NCBI GenBank assembly: GCA_036376245.1
Contig: DASVAS010000008.1
Coordinates: forward strand, 107,160 to 171,159
Direction: 5' to 3'
Source: DATARR01 sp036376245
Lineage (GTDB): Bacteria; Acidobacteriota; Thermoanaerobaculia; Multivoradales; UBA5704
DNA: 64,000 bases
The notes under the pieces are model-generated. The model was not told the DNA's origin and did no database searches. It was given only the letters and a program-made list of their open reading frames with translations. Within the stretch, counting starts at the first letter, position 1. Each line of letters begins with the position of its first letter. Shown here piece after piece: positions 39,786 to 48,547 of this stretch. Both the position numbers and the translations under genes were made by a program.

Positions 39786-40197
39786 GCTGTCCCTCCGCCG
39801 CCCGGGCGAGGAGGGCGCGATCGTAGATCTCCGACAGGTACTGGAAGTCGAGGTATTCCTGGATCGCTCGCGTTTCGAAGGCGACGCGGCGGCGCTCGTC
39901 GCGTTCGACGAGCAGAATGCCGTCCCGGAAGACGCGATGCCTGAGCGCGGGCGGCGCCTCTTCGAGAATCACCAGGTCCACACGGGGACACCGGCGCTCC
40001 AAGGCCTCCCAGAGCGCCGCCGTGATCTCCAGACGTGTTTCGGGGGCGATTGAGGGGCTGAGCAGCACCGCGACGTCAACGTCGCTCAAGGGGCCGGCTT
40101 CGCCACGTGCGGCGGAACCGAAGAGCCAGGCGCAATCCACGCGCTCATCCTTCGCGAGCACCTCCCGCAACTCTCCTGCCAAGGATTCGACGTCCAT
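39775..40197 (-). CDS. mntA: MntA-type nucleotidyltransferase antitoxin
   Basis: 140 residues. Motif GSAARGEAGPLSDVDVAVLL gives GS at 27-28 and catalytic D39/D41. C-terminal helix ETRAIQEYLDFQYLSEIYDR. It AMPylates the HepT Tyr in known systems. First gene of the pair, 32 bases from the L,D-transpeptidase on the same strand. This is a second nucleotidyltransferase/HEPN module within 3 kb. Confidence 0.93.
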   Translation of the reverse strand: MDVESLAGELREVLAKDERVDCAWLFGSAARGEAGPLSDVDVAVLLSPSIAPETRLEITAALWEALERRCPRVDLVILEEAPPALRHRVFRDGILLVERDERRRVAFETRAIQEYLDFQYLSEIYDRALLARAAEGQLGR

Positions 40198-40229
40198 GGG
40201 CGCAGTCTAGCGCAAACGGCCTGACCCAC

Positions 40230-41624
40230 TCAGTCCACGAACTCCACCTTCATCCCCGGCCGCACATGATCGGCCAGGAACAGCGCGTCCCAGTTGGTCA
40301 GGCGGACGCAGCCGTGGGAGGAGGTATAGCCGATGGTGTCCGGCACGGCGGTGCCGTGGATGCCGTAGTGGGGCTTCGAGATCGCGATCCAGACCAGCCC
40401 CACGGGCGAGTTCGGACCTGGCGGCAGGGTGGCCTCGGGCTCGGTGTCCGGCACTTCATGGAAGAGCTTCGGCTGATAGCGGAAGTCCGGATCGCGCTTG
40501 ACCAGCGTCACCTTGTATTCGCCCCCAGGGGACGGATCGTAGCCCGAGCCCAGGGTGGAGGGGAGGTGGAAGAGGATGTTCCCCTGGGCGTCCAGACCCT
40601 GGAGATAGAAGCCCCGCTTCGAGATCACGAGCCGCTGCGCCTGGCCCGACGGAGCCGGAGCTGCGGGTCCGGCCGCGTCCGCCTGCGCGCCCTCGGACTG
40701 CGGGACCTGGGCGGGGATGATCGGAGGGACGTCCGGAACCCAGAGAGTCGCTCCCTGCGTCAGGTTCTCCAAATCGGCCTGTGGGTTGAGCTGCTGGAGC
40801 AGCTCGGTCGAGGAGTGGGAGCGCTCCGCGATCCGTTCCAGCGGTGACGAATAGCAGAGGCAGTCCAGCTTCGCCTGTTCGTAGACGTCTTCCGGGATCG
40901 GCGTGAAGGGGCCCTGCACGTCCTCCGCCGTCAGGGTGATCTGGCGCAGGAAGGGGCGCTGGGGGCCGGCGGCGCGGCTCAGGGCGTCCCAGGTGGCGCG
41001 GTCCACCTGACCCGTGGCGTTCATGCCCTTGGCGCGCTGGAACCAGTAGACCGCCTTCGCGCTGTTCTTGCCCCAGTAGCCGTCCAGGACGCCCGGCGAG
41101 AAGCGCGCCCGGTCCAGGAGGATCTGGACGCGCAGCGCCGTGGAGCCGCCTCCCTCCTCAGGCACCGGGAGGGTCGGCGCGGCCTGGAGGGAGTTGGGGG
41201 AGAGGGTCTCGAAGCTCTCCGCGCCGGAGGCAGAGGGAGAGCCCGGGCCCGCCGGACGGCGCGCCTCGGAGCCGGTGGGCGGCGGAGGCTGGGTCGGATC
41301 GATGCCCAGGTCGCTGCTCAGAGGGGGCTGAGACGGTTGCGGTGGCTGGGGCGGCAGAGGGGCGGCGCCTCGCGGAGCTCCCGCCGTGCCCTGGCGCCGT
41401 TGCCAATCCCGCTCCGCGAATTCCCGCCAGGAGGGATCGAGACGCTGGCTCCGCACCGCCGTGGCGTCATACCGGGAGTAGTCGCGGCTGGGGACGGAGA
41501 TGGTCCCGTCGTCCCGGGTCTGGCCGGCGGGCGCGGGCCGCTGCTCGGCGGTTTCGTCGGTCGCGTCCTCGTAGGTACAGGCGCCGAGGAGGAGAGCGGA
41601 GGCGAGCAAGAGGTGAAGTCGCAC
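40230..41624 (-). CDS. L,D-transpeptidase lipoprotein
   Basis: 464 residues, GTG start preceded by AAAAGGAG. Lipobox LLLGAC at about 16. A long Pro/Gly-rich linker (about 25-150) leads to a peptidoglycan-binding domain (RFSPGVLDGYWGKNSAKAVY, WFQRAKG), then a LysM-like stretch and a YkuD catalytic domain with His in HYGIHGTAVPDTIGY and active Cys in SSHGCVRL. Expected to form 3-3 cross-links or anchor proteins to peptidoglycan in the periplasm. Downstream of the small secreted gene but separated from it by a terminator. Confidence 0.93.
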   Translation of the reverse strand: MRLHLLLASALLLGACTYEDATDETAEQRPAPAGQTRDDGTISVPSRDYSRYDATAVRSQRLDPSWREFAERDWQRRQGTAGAPRGAAPLPPQPPQPSQPPLSSDLGIDPTQPPPPTGSEARRPAGPGSPSASGAESFETLSPNSLQAAPTLPVPEEGGGSTALRVQILLDRARFSPGVLDGYWGKNSAKAVYWFQRAKGMNATGQVDRATWDALSRAAGPQRPFLRQITLTAEDVQGPFTPIPEDVYEQAKLDCLCYSSPLERIAERSHSSTELLQQLNPQADLENLTQGATLWVPDVPPIIPAQVPQSEGAQADAAGPAAPAPSGQAQRLVISKRGFYLQGLDAQGNILFHLPSTLGSGYDPSPGGEYKVTLVKRDPDFRYQPKLFHEVPDTEPEATLPPGPNSPVGLVWIAISKPHYGIHGTAVPDTIGYTSSHGCVRLTNWDALFLADHVRPGMKVEFVD

Positions 41625-41734
41625 GGCGGGGTTCTCCTTTTACGTCCAGTCCCGAGACCGCGGGACCGGACTGAGGAGGGGGTGCAACTTCCAGGCCGAA
41701 CGGGCATCCACGCCTGAGAGAGCTACCCTGGCTG

Positions 41735-41766
41735 CCCGCCCCGGCCGGTGATTCGGCCGGGGCGGG
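41735..41766 (-). terminator. hairpin after the small secreted gene
   Basis: CCCGCCCCGGCCG pairs perfectly over 13 bp with CGGCCGGGGCGGG (6-nt loop), 15 bases after the stop codon at 41781. Confidence 0.75.
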
Positions 41767-41780
41767 TTGCGAGCTTCAGG

Positions 41781-42119
41781 TCAGGGATAGATCTCGCAGT
41801 AGCAGGGCTCGCTGGTCCTTTCGGTGTTCGCGGTGCCCGTGCAGGTCGTCGTATCGCCCCAGCTCCAGGTATTGCCCTGGCAATCGCGATAGGTCCCGCC
41901 GATCGGGTCCCAGTGGGCGTAGTAGTCCACCGGGATGTAAGGGCTGATGATGGGCTGCGAGCACCAATAGCGGCTCGGATCGGTGTCGTCGATCCATGCG
42001 TAGTAGGTGGTCGTGACCTCTCTGCCACAGAGGACGGCTTCCGCGGGGGAAAGCCACATCGTGGCAGCGCCGAAGATCAGGCAGAACGAAACACGGATCA
42101 GGGTTTGTTTCGACATCAT
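41781..42119 (-). CDS. small secreted Cys-rich protein, C-x-C ending
   Basis: 112 residues, ATG with AGGAGG six bases upstream. Signal peptide ending PAEA. The mature part contains two aromatic repeats (TTYYAWIDD, DYYAHWDPIGG), then CQGNTWSWGDTTTCTG and the end PCYCEIYP. Its C-terminal 60 residues align with those of the 36499-36762 protein in the order YY, G, C, W-G-D, C, C-x-C. Family possibly DUF6289-like. Function unknown. Confidence 0.8.
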   Translation of the reverse strand: MMSKQTLIRVSFCLIFGAATMWLSPAEAVLCGREVTTTYYAWIDDTDPSRYWCSQPIISPYIPVDYYAHWDPIGGTYRDCQGNTWSWGDTTTCTGTANTERTSEPCYCEIYP

Positions 42120-42165
42120 GTCGGTCCTCCTATCGACAAGATGCGCGAAAGGACCCCAAACCCTG

Positions 42166-42681
42166 TCAAGCTCCTGGCGCCCGCGTCAGCTCCGTCATCT
42201 TCGCCAGATGGTGGTCGTCGTGCTCGGCCGTGAAGAAGGCCATGTCGATCACCCGCATGGGCTGGTTCAGGCGGGGATGCACGGCGGTGAGGGAGATCAG
42301 GTTGGGGTCCCAGGCGTCGAGGCGGGCCACGAAGCGTTCGCGCTCGCGCCGGAAGTCCCGCAGGAGATCCTCGATGGGGCGGGCGTTGTGGTCCGCCTCC
42401 CAGGTCTTGCGGTTGGCCATGTCCGCGGCGCGGAGCACCTCGGCACCGGCGAGGTAGTCGTCCAGGCGGCCGGTGTGGAGCTCGTCGAGGTCCAGGAGAT
42501 GGCCGATGTGCTCCTGGAGGGACCAGGCGCCGCCGTCGCGGCGGGTCAGGACGGCGGGGGAGAGGTCCCGGACCTTGTCCTCGATCCGGGCCGGCGTGCC
42601 CCGCAGGCGCTCCACCACGACGGGGAACATCTCCTCGGGCAGCTCGAAATGGAAGTGGCGGTCGGTCCAGCGCAGGGTCAT
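42166..42681 (-). CDS. DinB family protein
   Basis: 171 residues. Helical bundle with metal His residues in WSLQEHIGHLLDLDELH and AFFTAEHDDHHLAKM, the classic DinB/YfiT pattern. The intermediate SAVHPRLNQPM is usual for the family. Probably a thiol-dependent transferase or hydrolase; substrate unknown. Divergent from msrA. Confidence 0.92.
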   Translation of the reverse strand: MTLRWTDRHFHFELPEEMFPVVVERLRGTPARIEDKVRDLSPAVLTRRDGGAWSLQEHIGHLLDLDELHTGRLDDYLAGAEVLRAADMANRKTWEADHNARPIEDLLRDFRRERERFVARLDAWDPNLISLTAVHPRLNQPMRVIDMAFFTAEHDDHHLAKMTELTRAPGA

Positions 42682-42752
42682 GACAGGATTCTAGCCGGAC
42701 CTGGAACTGCCGCGGTCCCTTCCTTGTTACAGTCCCCGGAGGAGCGAAAACC

Positions 42753-43388
42753 ATGGACAACAAGACCTGTGAGATCAACCGGAGCCGTACCCTGTCGCCC
42801 CACGAGTTCCCGGATCCCGTCCTCGACCTGACTCCGGGCCCCGACGCCGGTCCCCAGACCGCCGTCCTGGCCGGCGGCTGCTTCTGGTGCACCGAGGCCG
42901 TCTTCCAGGAGGTCGACGGCGTGCTCGACGTGACGTCCGGATACGCGGGCGGCTCGGCCGACTCCGCCGATTACCACGCCGTCTGCTCGGGGACGACGGG
43001 CCACGCCGAGGCCATCAGCATCCGTTATGACCCCGCCCGGGTGAGCTACGGACAGTTGCTGAAGCTGTTCTTCTCGGTGGCGCACGACCCCACGCAGCTC
43101 AACCGCCAGGGCGCGGATCAGGGGACGCAGTACCGTTCCGCCGTGTTCTACCAGAACGAGGAGGAGAAGCGGGTCGCCGAGGCCTACATCCGCCAGCTCG
43201 ACGAGGCCGGCGCCTACGAGCAGCCGATCGTCACCACGCTGGAGCCGCTGCCGGCCTTCTACGAGGCCGAGGGATACCACCAGGACTACGCGTCGCGGAA
43301 CCCCATGCAGCCGTACATCCGCTCCATCTCGACGCCCAAGGTCTCGAAGCTCCGCAAGCACTTCCCGGACCGCCTGAAGCAGGCCTGA
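42753..43388 (+). CDS. msrA: peptide-methionine (S)-S-oxide reductase
   Basis: 211 residues, ATG with GGAGG nine bases upstream. The active-site motif GGCFWCTEAVF puts the catalytic Cys at 43. GYAGGSADSADYHAVCSGTT and HAEAISIRYDP are the following conserved blocks, and YHQDYASRNP completes the C-terminus. Repairs oxidised methionine using thioredoxin. Single gene with its own terminator. Confidence 0.97.
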   Translation: MDNKTCEINRSRTLSPHEFPDPVLDLTPGPDAGPQTAVLAGGCFWCTEAVFQEVDGVLDVTSGYAGGSADSADYHAVCSGTTGHAEAISIRYDPARVSYGQLLKLFFSVAHDPTQLNRQGADQGTQYRSAVFYQNEEEKRVAEAYIRQLDEAGAYEQPIVTTLEPLPAFYEAEGYHQDYASRNPMQPYIRSISTPKVSKLRKHFPDRLKQA

Positions 43389-43410
43389 TTCTCTGAGAAG
43401 AAATCGAGCC

Positions 43411-43456
43411 GCCACAGGACCCGCTGAACGGGCCCTGTGGCGTGCCTTTCTTTTTC
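43411..43456. terminator. intrinsic terminator after msrA
   Basis: GCCACAGG and CCCG pair with CGGG and CCTGTGGC, followed by a T-rich tract (CTTTCTTTTTCC). It lies between the convergent msrA and amidase genes. Confidence 0.8.
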
Positions 43457-43457
43457 C

Positions 43458-45116
43458 TTACGGACGGGTGACGCTGTCGGTCGGGAGCGGCGGCGTGCTG
43501 GCCGGCGGCACGCGGAGGTGCGTCGCCTGCTCGTACGCGTAGGCGATGGCGATCAGGGTCGGCTCGGAGAACGCCGGACCGGTGAACGTCGTCCCCGACG
43601 GGAAGGGGTTCGCGATCGGCGGGGTGGCCGCCAGGAACCCGCCCGGCACGGTGATGCTGGGATAGCCCGCCTTGGCCGGCGCGGCGGCGAAGAAGTTCGC
43701 CGCGGAGAGGATGGCGTCGACGTCGTCCTCGGTCCCCTTGATGTTGTCGGCGCCGTTGAAGATGTCGTCCAGCGCGCCGCCCGCCAGCGCGAGGTCCAGG
43801 GCGCGGTCGGCCTGGTAGCGCAGGGTGTCGGCGCTGCCGGGCGAGGTGTCGACCTGGGCCGCGGCCTGGAAGATCGCCTGCCCGTACTTCATTGGCGGAA
43901 CGAAGGTGCTGTTGAAGTCGACGATCTCCTGGATCGTCTGCTGGGGCGCGCCGGGCGTGGCCGCCAGGTACGCGTTGAGGTCCCGCTTCTGCCCGTACAG
44001 TAGGACGGTGGAGCAGCCCGCGACCGGGGGATAGCTGACGCAGGAGCCGAGCTGCGCCGGGAACGGCGGGGTGATCTCGACGATCGCCCCCTGGGCCTCC
44101 AGGACGTCGATGACGGCGAGGAGCAGGTCGACCCGGCTCGCGGGGACGGGCGTCACCACCGCGATGCGGGCGCCCTGGAGGGCGTCCTCGTCGAGGAACT
44201 GGGTGTAATCGCTGAAGCAGTTGCCGGGGGTGAGGCAGGCGGCCGTGGCCGGGTCCGCGGGATCGTAGCCGGCGATGACGCCGAGCACGGCGGCGGCATC
44301 GGCGACCGTGCGCGCGATGGGGCCGGCGGTGTCCTGATCCGCCGTGATCGGGATGATGCCGTCGCGGCTGACCAGCCCGACCGTGGGCTTGATGCCGACC
44401 ACGCCGTTGGAGCTCGCCGGGCTGAGGATCGACCCGGAGGTCTCGGTGCCGATGGCGACGGTGACGAGGTTGGCGCTGACGGCGATGCCGGAGCCCGAGC
44501 TGGAGCCGCCCGTCGCCAGCACCGGCCGGCCGTCGCCGCCGGGCAGCACCCGCGGGTCATAGGGATTGAAGCCGAAGCCGCCGAGCGAGCTGTAGCCGGT
44601 CGGCATGCCGATGGCGATGAAGTTGGCGAACTCGGTCAGCGTGGCCTTGCCCAGGATGATCGCGCCCGCCTCGCGCAGCTTGCGGGTGATGAACGCGTCG
44701 TCCGGCGGGATGGAGCCGGCGAGCGCCACCGAGCCCGCGGTGGTCGGCATGTCCGCCGTGTCGATGTTGTCCTTGAGGAGGATGGGGATGCCGTAGAGCG
44801 GGCTGCGAGCCCTCCCGGGATGGCGCGCGGCGTCGAGATCCCGCGCCTGCGCCTCGGCGTTCGGGTTCACGAAGAGAAACGAGTTCAGGGCCGGCCCCGA
44901 ATCATCGTAGGCGGCGATGCGCGCGTTGTACATGCGGACGAGGTCCTCGGACGTGATGAGGCCCGTCTGTATGGCCTTCTGCAACTGTTCGATCGTGGCC
45001 TCGACGAGCTGAAGCCGCGCCGAGCCGACGCCCCCCTCATCCGCGGCGACCTGGCCCGCGAAGAGCGAAGCCGTGACGACCGCGATCCCCAACAGAAGGA
45101 ACCTGATGTGTTTCAT
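43458..45116 (-). CDS. secreted amidase-signature family enzyme
   Basis: 552 residues from the ATG at 45116 (GGAGG seven bases upstream; an ATG two codons earlier is too close to it). Signal peptide ending VAADE. Amidase-signature triad: Lys115 in PILLKDNID, cis-Ser in TGGSSSGSG, and nucleophile Ser229 in GTETSGSI. The C-terminal half is intact (SITVPGGF, then FSEPTLIAIAYAYEQ). A periplasmic amidase of unknown substrate; homologs with signal peptides are common. Confidence 0.92.
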   Translation of the reverse strand: MKHIRFLLLGIAVVTASLFAGQVAADEGGVGSARLQLVEATIEQLQKAIQTGLITSEDLVRMYNARIAAYDDSGPALNSFLFVNPNAEAQARDLDAARHPGRARSPLYGIPILLKDNIDTADMPTTAGSVALAGSIPPDDAFITRKLREAGAIILGKATLTEFANFIAIGMPTGYSSLGGFGFNPYDPRVLPGGDGRPVLATGGSSSGSGIAVSANLVTVAIGTETSGSILSPASSNGVVGIKPTVGLVSRDGIIPITADQDTAGPIARTVADAAAVLGVIAGYDPADPATAACLTPGNCFSDYTQFLDEDALQGARIAVVTPVPASRVDLLLAVIDVLEAQGAIVEITPPFPAQLGSCVSYPPVAGCSTVLLYGQKRDLNAYLAATPGAPQQTIQEIVDFNSTFVPPMKYGQAIFQAAAQVDTSPGSADTLRYQADRALDLALAGGALDDIFNGADNIKGTEDDVDAILSAANFFAAAPAKAGYPSITVPGGFLAATPPIANPFPSGTTFTGPAFSEPTLIAIAYAYEQATHLRVPPASTPPLPTDSVTRP

Positions 45117-45239
45117 AAGCATGCCTCCAGGTTGGTTTGTCGAGATTTGGGCAAAGGAGTCCCCTACCAGCGTAGGTGCGGCAGCTCTGAAACTCGGGAC
45201 AACGGGGGCGCGAACGCTCCGGATGGATATGATCCGGCC

Positions 45240-46148
45240 ATGAACGGCCCCCGGTTCCTTCTGGTCCTGACTCTCTCCTCGCTTCCCTTGCTGGCGGGTT
45301 GCGCGGCGCAAACGCCCGAGCCCCGTCTGCCGCAGGCGACCACGGCGGCGCAGACCCGCCAGGCCCTGCTGGCCGCCGGTCTGCGTGCCGGCACGATCGA
45401 AGGACCGCGCGGCGCGATCCGCTACTACGAAGGAGGGGAGGGTAGGCCCGTGGTGCTCGTTCACGGCACCGGCAGCCACGCCGGCGACTGGAACGGCGTC
45501 GTCCCGGCTCTCCGGCGGCATTACCGCGTGCTCCTCCTCGACCTGCCCGGCCACGGCGAGAGCGGGCCGGCGGAAGGGGCGCTGCCGGTGAGCGATCTCG
45601 CCGACGCCCTGGGCGCGATCCTGGACGCGCGGAGCCCGGACCAGCCCGTCACCCTGGTCGGCAACTCGCTCGGCGGTTGGGTCTCTCTCCTTTACGCCTC
45701 ACGTCATCCCGAGAGGGTCGAGCGAGTGATCGGCATCAGCAGCTCCGGCATCTTCGCGACCCTCCAGGTGCCGCTGGCGCCCAAGGACCGCGAACAGGCC
45801 CGGCGCCTCGTGGCGGCCATCCGCGGCCCCCATCTGGGCATGGCGTCCGACGAGGATCTCGACGAGCTGGTGAAGAGGGTCGCCGCCGGCCCGGGGGCGC
45901 GCCTGGTGGCCGGGCTCAAAGCGGAGGACTTCCTGGAGTCCAAGGCGGCGGAGATCAAGGTGCCGGTCGAGCTGGTCTGGGGAGAAGAGGACGGCGTGCT
46001 GCCGCCCGACTACGGCCGCCGTCTCGCCTCGCTGCTGCCGAACGCGCGGTTCCATCCGCTTCCGCGTTGCGGCCACATGCCGCAGGTGCATTGCCCGCGG
46101 ACGCTGGGGCTTGTGCTGCTGGAGTTGTTGGCCTCGGGCGGGCCGTAG
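45240..46148 (+). CDS. alpha/beta hydrolase lipoprotein
   Basis: 302 residues from the ATG at 45240. Lipobox PLLAGC near 16-21. Hydrolase core: VVLVHGTGSHAGDW, DLPGHGES, nucleophile GNSLGGWVSLLYA, Asp in WGEEDGVLPPD, His in CGHMPQVHCP. Small-ester hydrolase or related; substrate unknown. Followed by hairpin repeat copy B. Confidence 0.9.
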   Translation: MNGPRFLLVLTLSSLPLLAGCAAQTPEPRLPQATTAAQTRQALLAAGLRAGTIEGPRGAIRYYEGGEGRPVVLVHGTGSHAGDWNGVVPALRRHYRVLLLDLPGHGESGPAEGALPVSDLADALGAILDARSPDQPVTLVGNSLGGWVSLLYASRHPERVERVIGISSSGIFATLQVPLAPKDREQARRLVAAIRGPHLGMASDEDLDELVKRVAAGPGARLVAGLKAEDFLESKAAEIKVPVELVWGEEDGVLPPDYGRRLASLLPNARFHPLPRCGHMPQVHCPRTLGLVLLELLASGGP

Positions 46149-46172
46149 GAGCCTGCGGGCAGAAACGCTGAT

Positions 46173-46256
46173 AAGGACATAAAGGACCCAAAGGACCTAA
46201 GGGACATAAAGGACAGCAGAGTTGTCCTTTAGGTCTTTTGGGTCCTTTATGTCCTT
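46173..46256. repeat. dispersed hairpin repeat of 9-bp units, copy B
   Basis: Same design as 5721-5815: AAGGAC+3 nt units on the left, GTCCTT+3 nt units on the right, with a short loop near 46218. The stem pairs over about 36 bp with a few mismatches. It separates the hydrolase from the sulfotransferase gene. Confidence 0.8.
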
Positions 46257-46368
46257 GTTCTCCGGCGGCGTGGCGGCTGACGCTTTCTGCCGCTTGGGCG
46301 GCACGCCCCAGGCTCGTTGACGAGAATGGAAGACAGGAGATAGCGTATCCAGGAGGAAACCGCACAAC

Positions 46369-47274
46369 GTGTCCCTTCCGAAGCCGCTGTTCGTCACCGG
46401 CAACAAGCGCTCGGGCAGCACCGTGCTGACCGACCTGCTGAACGTCCACCCCGAAGTCTTCGTTTCCCATGAATCGGATATCGCCTGGATCCTGTTCCAG
46501 GCGCGGGAAGGGCCGCCGGACCGCTTCCGGGCGCATCCCCTGGACAGCACGCTGATGATGAGCTCGACGGTCCGGGACTGCGGGCGGATCCTGAGATCGA
46601 CCCTCGGGGACAGGCCCGGTTGCGAGGAGGTCGCCGAGGCGTTCCATCGCGTCCAGGCGCGGCTGATGAAGAGGTATCTTCGGCCCTCCCTGAAACAGCG
46701 GCTGAAGCGCATCGCCAAGGTCGTGGGCAAAAAGCCGACGCCGGGACGCCTGTGGCGCGCGTTGCGGCAGAAACCCGAGCTGCGCCGGAAAGGGGACCTG
46801 GCCTGGACGGGGGACAAGAAGCACGCGCAAATGCTCGATCCGGAGGTCCGGGATTTCCTCGGCGCCACCTTTCCGGAAGCGCGGTACATCCACATCGTCC
46901 GTCATCCCAGGGGAGTCGTGGCGAGCACCCTGGAGGCCGCCCGCAAATGGTCCGAGGCGCCGGCGTACTTCCACGGCACGGCGGAGAGCGTCCTCGAACA
47001 GTGGGCCGCCCTTGAAGAATGGGGTCTCCAGGCCAAGGAAGCCAATGGCGGGCTCGTCCATGTCCTGCGGCTGGAGGACCTGTGGTCGGATCCGCTGCCG
47101 GTCTTGTCCCGGGTGCTGGACTTTCTCGGGCTCGAGATGACGGAGACCTTCGCCGATTTGGTCCCGCGGATGGTCTACCGGCGCGACCCCAACGAGAAGT
47201 ACGCCTCGTTTCCCCTGCCCGAGGTTCCCAGGGCGGCCCGGATCATGGAGATCTACGGGTACCAGGACGCGTGA
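46369..47274 (+). CDS. sulfotransferase family protein
   Basis: 301 residues, GTG start with AGGAGG upstream. PAPS-binding P-loop-like motif KPLFVTGNKRSGSTVL at the N-terminus and 3'-phosphate motif RYIHIVRHPRGVVAS at about 175. Expected to move sulfate from PAPS to a sugar or lipid-linked glycan. Overlaps the following glycosyltransferase (GTGA), so the two are coupled and probably act on one product. Confidence 0.9.
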   Translation: MSLPKPLFVTGNKRSGSTVLTDLLNVHPEVFVSHESDIAWILFQAREGPPDRFRAHPLDSTLMMSSTVRDCGRILRSTLGDRPGCEEVAEAFHRVQARLMKRYLRPSLKQRLKRIAKVVGKKPTPGRLWRALRQKPELRRKGDLAWTGDKKHAQMLDPEVRDFLGATFPEARYIHIVRHPRGVVASTLEAARKWSEAPAYFHGTAESVLEQWAALEEWGLQAKEANGGLVHVLRLEDLWSDPLPVLSRVLDFLGLEMTETFADLVPRMVYRRDPNEKYASFPLPEVPRAARIMEIYGYQDA

Positions 47275-48224
47275 CCTCGATCGACCTGATCCTCTGCACC
47301 TACAACAACGCGGCTCTCCTGGACAGAGCCCTCGCCGCGATTTCCGGACAAAAGGTTTCTCCAGGGATCGACTGGCGGGTCGTGGTGGTCGACAACAACT
47401 GCACGGATGAGACGCCGGAGGTGGTGGCGAAGCACGCGCGGTCCGGCGCGGTTTCCCTGCGGCGGATCTCTGAGCCGCGCCAGGGCCTGACTCCGGCGCG
47501 CCTGTGCGGCGTCCGCGACACCGAAGGGGAATGGATCGCGTTCGTGGACGACGACTGCCTGCTGGCGGAGGACTGGGTGGAAGCGGCGGCGCGCTTCGCG
47601 GCGGAGCACCCGGCGTGCGGCGCGTTCGGCGGTCAGGTCGTTCTCGAATGGGAGGCGGACCCGCCGCCGTATGCTCTCAAGCGGCGGTACGCGTACGCGG
47701 GCAAGCGGCACGGCGACACGGCCCATCGCCGGCCGTGGATCGCCGGCGCCGGGATGGTGGTGCGCCGGAGCGCGCTCGCCGATTGCGGATGGATCGCGAA
47801 ACAGTTCCTCGAAGACCGCATCGGCAAGCGGACGGTCTCGGGCGGCGACATGGAGATCGGGCTGCGCATCGCGGCGCGGTACGAGGTCTGGTACAACCCG
47901 GATTGCCGGCTGCGGCACGTCATCCCCGCCCATCGCCTGACGCGGGAGTACCTGCGGCGCATCACCTTCGGGCTGGGAGCGAGCCGCCACCACGCGATGG
48001 CGCTGACCTGGAAGGGTTCGTATCCCGCCTGGCTTGCCTACTCGGCGCTCTATTCGGTGGGATTCGCGGCGCTGGGCCTGTTCCAATCGATCGATGACCT
48101 CCGGCTGGCTGTCAGTCCCGTCCGCGGCTGGTGGGCGGCGATGGGGGAGATGCGGCGGATGGACCCGGCGGAGCGGCGGGCGATGCTGGGGTGCGCTCAG
48201 GCCCAGAGGATCTCGACGTCGTAA
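47271..48224 (+). CDS. family 2 glycosyltransferase
   Basis: 317 residues, GTG start overlapping the sulfotransferase stop. GT-A fold: SIDLILCTYNNAALLDRALA, VVVVDNNCTDET, and the DxD-like VDDDCLLAEDW. GAGMVVRRSAL and GGDMEIGLR are the acceptor region and the probable base. A C-terminal hydrophobic segment (AYSALYSVGFAALGLF) may sit at the membrane. Confidence 0.92.
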   Translation: MTSIDLILCTYNNAALLDRALAAISGQKVSPGIDWRVVVVDNNCTDETPEVVAKHARSGAVSLRRISEPRQGLTPARLCGVRDTEGEWIAFVDDDCLLAEDWVEAAARFAAEHPACGAFGGQVVLEWEADPPPYALKRRYAYAGKRHGDTAHRRPWIAGAGMVVRRSALADCGWIAKQFLEDRIGKRTVSGGDMEIGLRIAARYEVWYNPDCRLRHVIPAHRLTREYLRRITFGLGASRHHAMALTWKGSYPAWLAYSALYSVGFAALGLFQSIDDLRLAVSPVRGWWAAMGEMRRMDPAERRAMLGCAQAQRISTS

Positions 48225-48260
48225 GGTTTCAGGTGACCAGGGGCAGGAGTTGGCCCGGAG

Positions 48261-48506
48261 TCACCTGTTCTCCTCGAGAACAGATTGGATATCCGAAGGC
48301 AGAGGAGCGTCAAAGTCCTCCGAAATGCGCACCTGGCCTTCCCAGCCTCCCGGCTGGCGAGGTTCAATAGGCCGGTGGAGTGGGACGAGCTTTGCGAGTG
48401 GTTTGCCCGCCTTGGACAGGATGATCTCCTCGCCATTGGCGGCGCGATCCACGAGTTGCGAGAGAGAAGTCTTCGCTGCATGCAGGTTGTAGATGATCTC
48501 GGGCAT
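48261..48506 (-). CDS. Phd/YefM-type antitoxin, orphan
   Basis: 81 residues from the ATG at 48506. IIYNLHAAKTSLSQLVDRAA followed by GEEIILSKAGKPLAKLVPL is the full Phd/YefM DNA-binding domain; the C-terminal part is acidic. The PIN-domain toxin that normally follows is missing: the next 37 bases reach the convergent glycosyltransferase. Confidence 0.88.
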   Translation of the reverse strand: MPEIIYNLHAAKTSLSQLVDRAANGEEIILSKAGKPLAKLVPLHRPIEPRQPGGWEGQVRISEDFDAPLPSDIQSVLEENR

Positions 48507-48547
48507 CGGCAGAATCCCCAGGTTGACCAACCCTGACCAAGGTTACG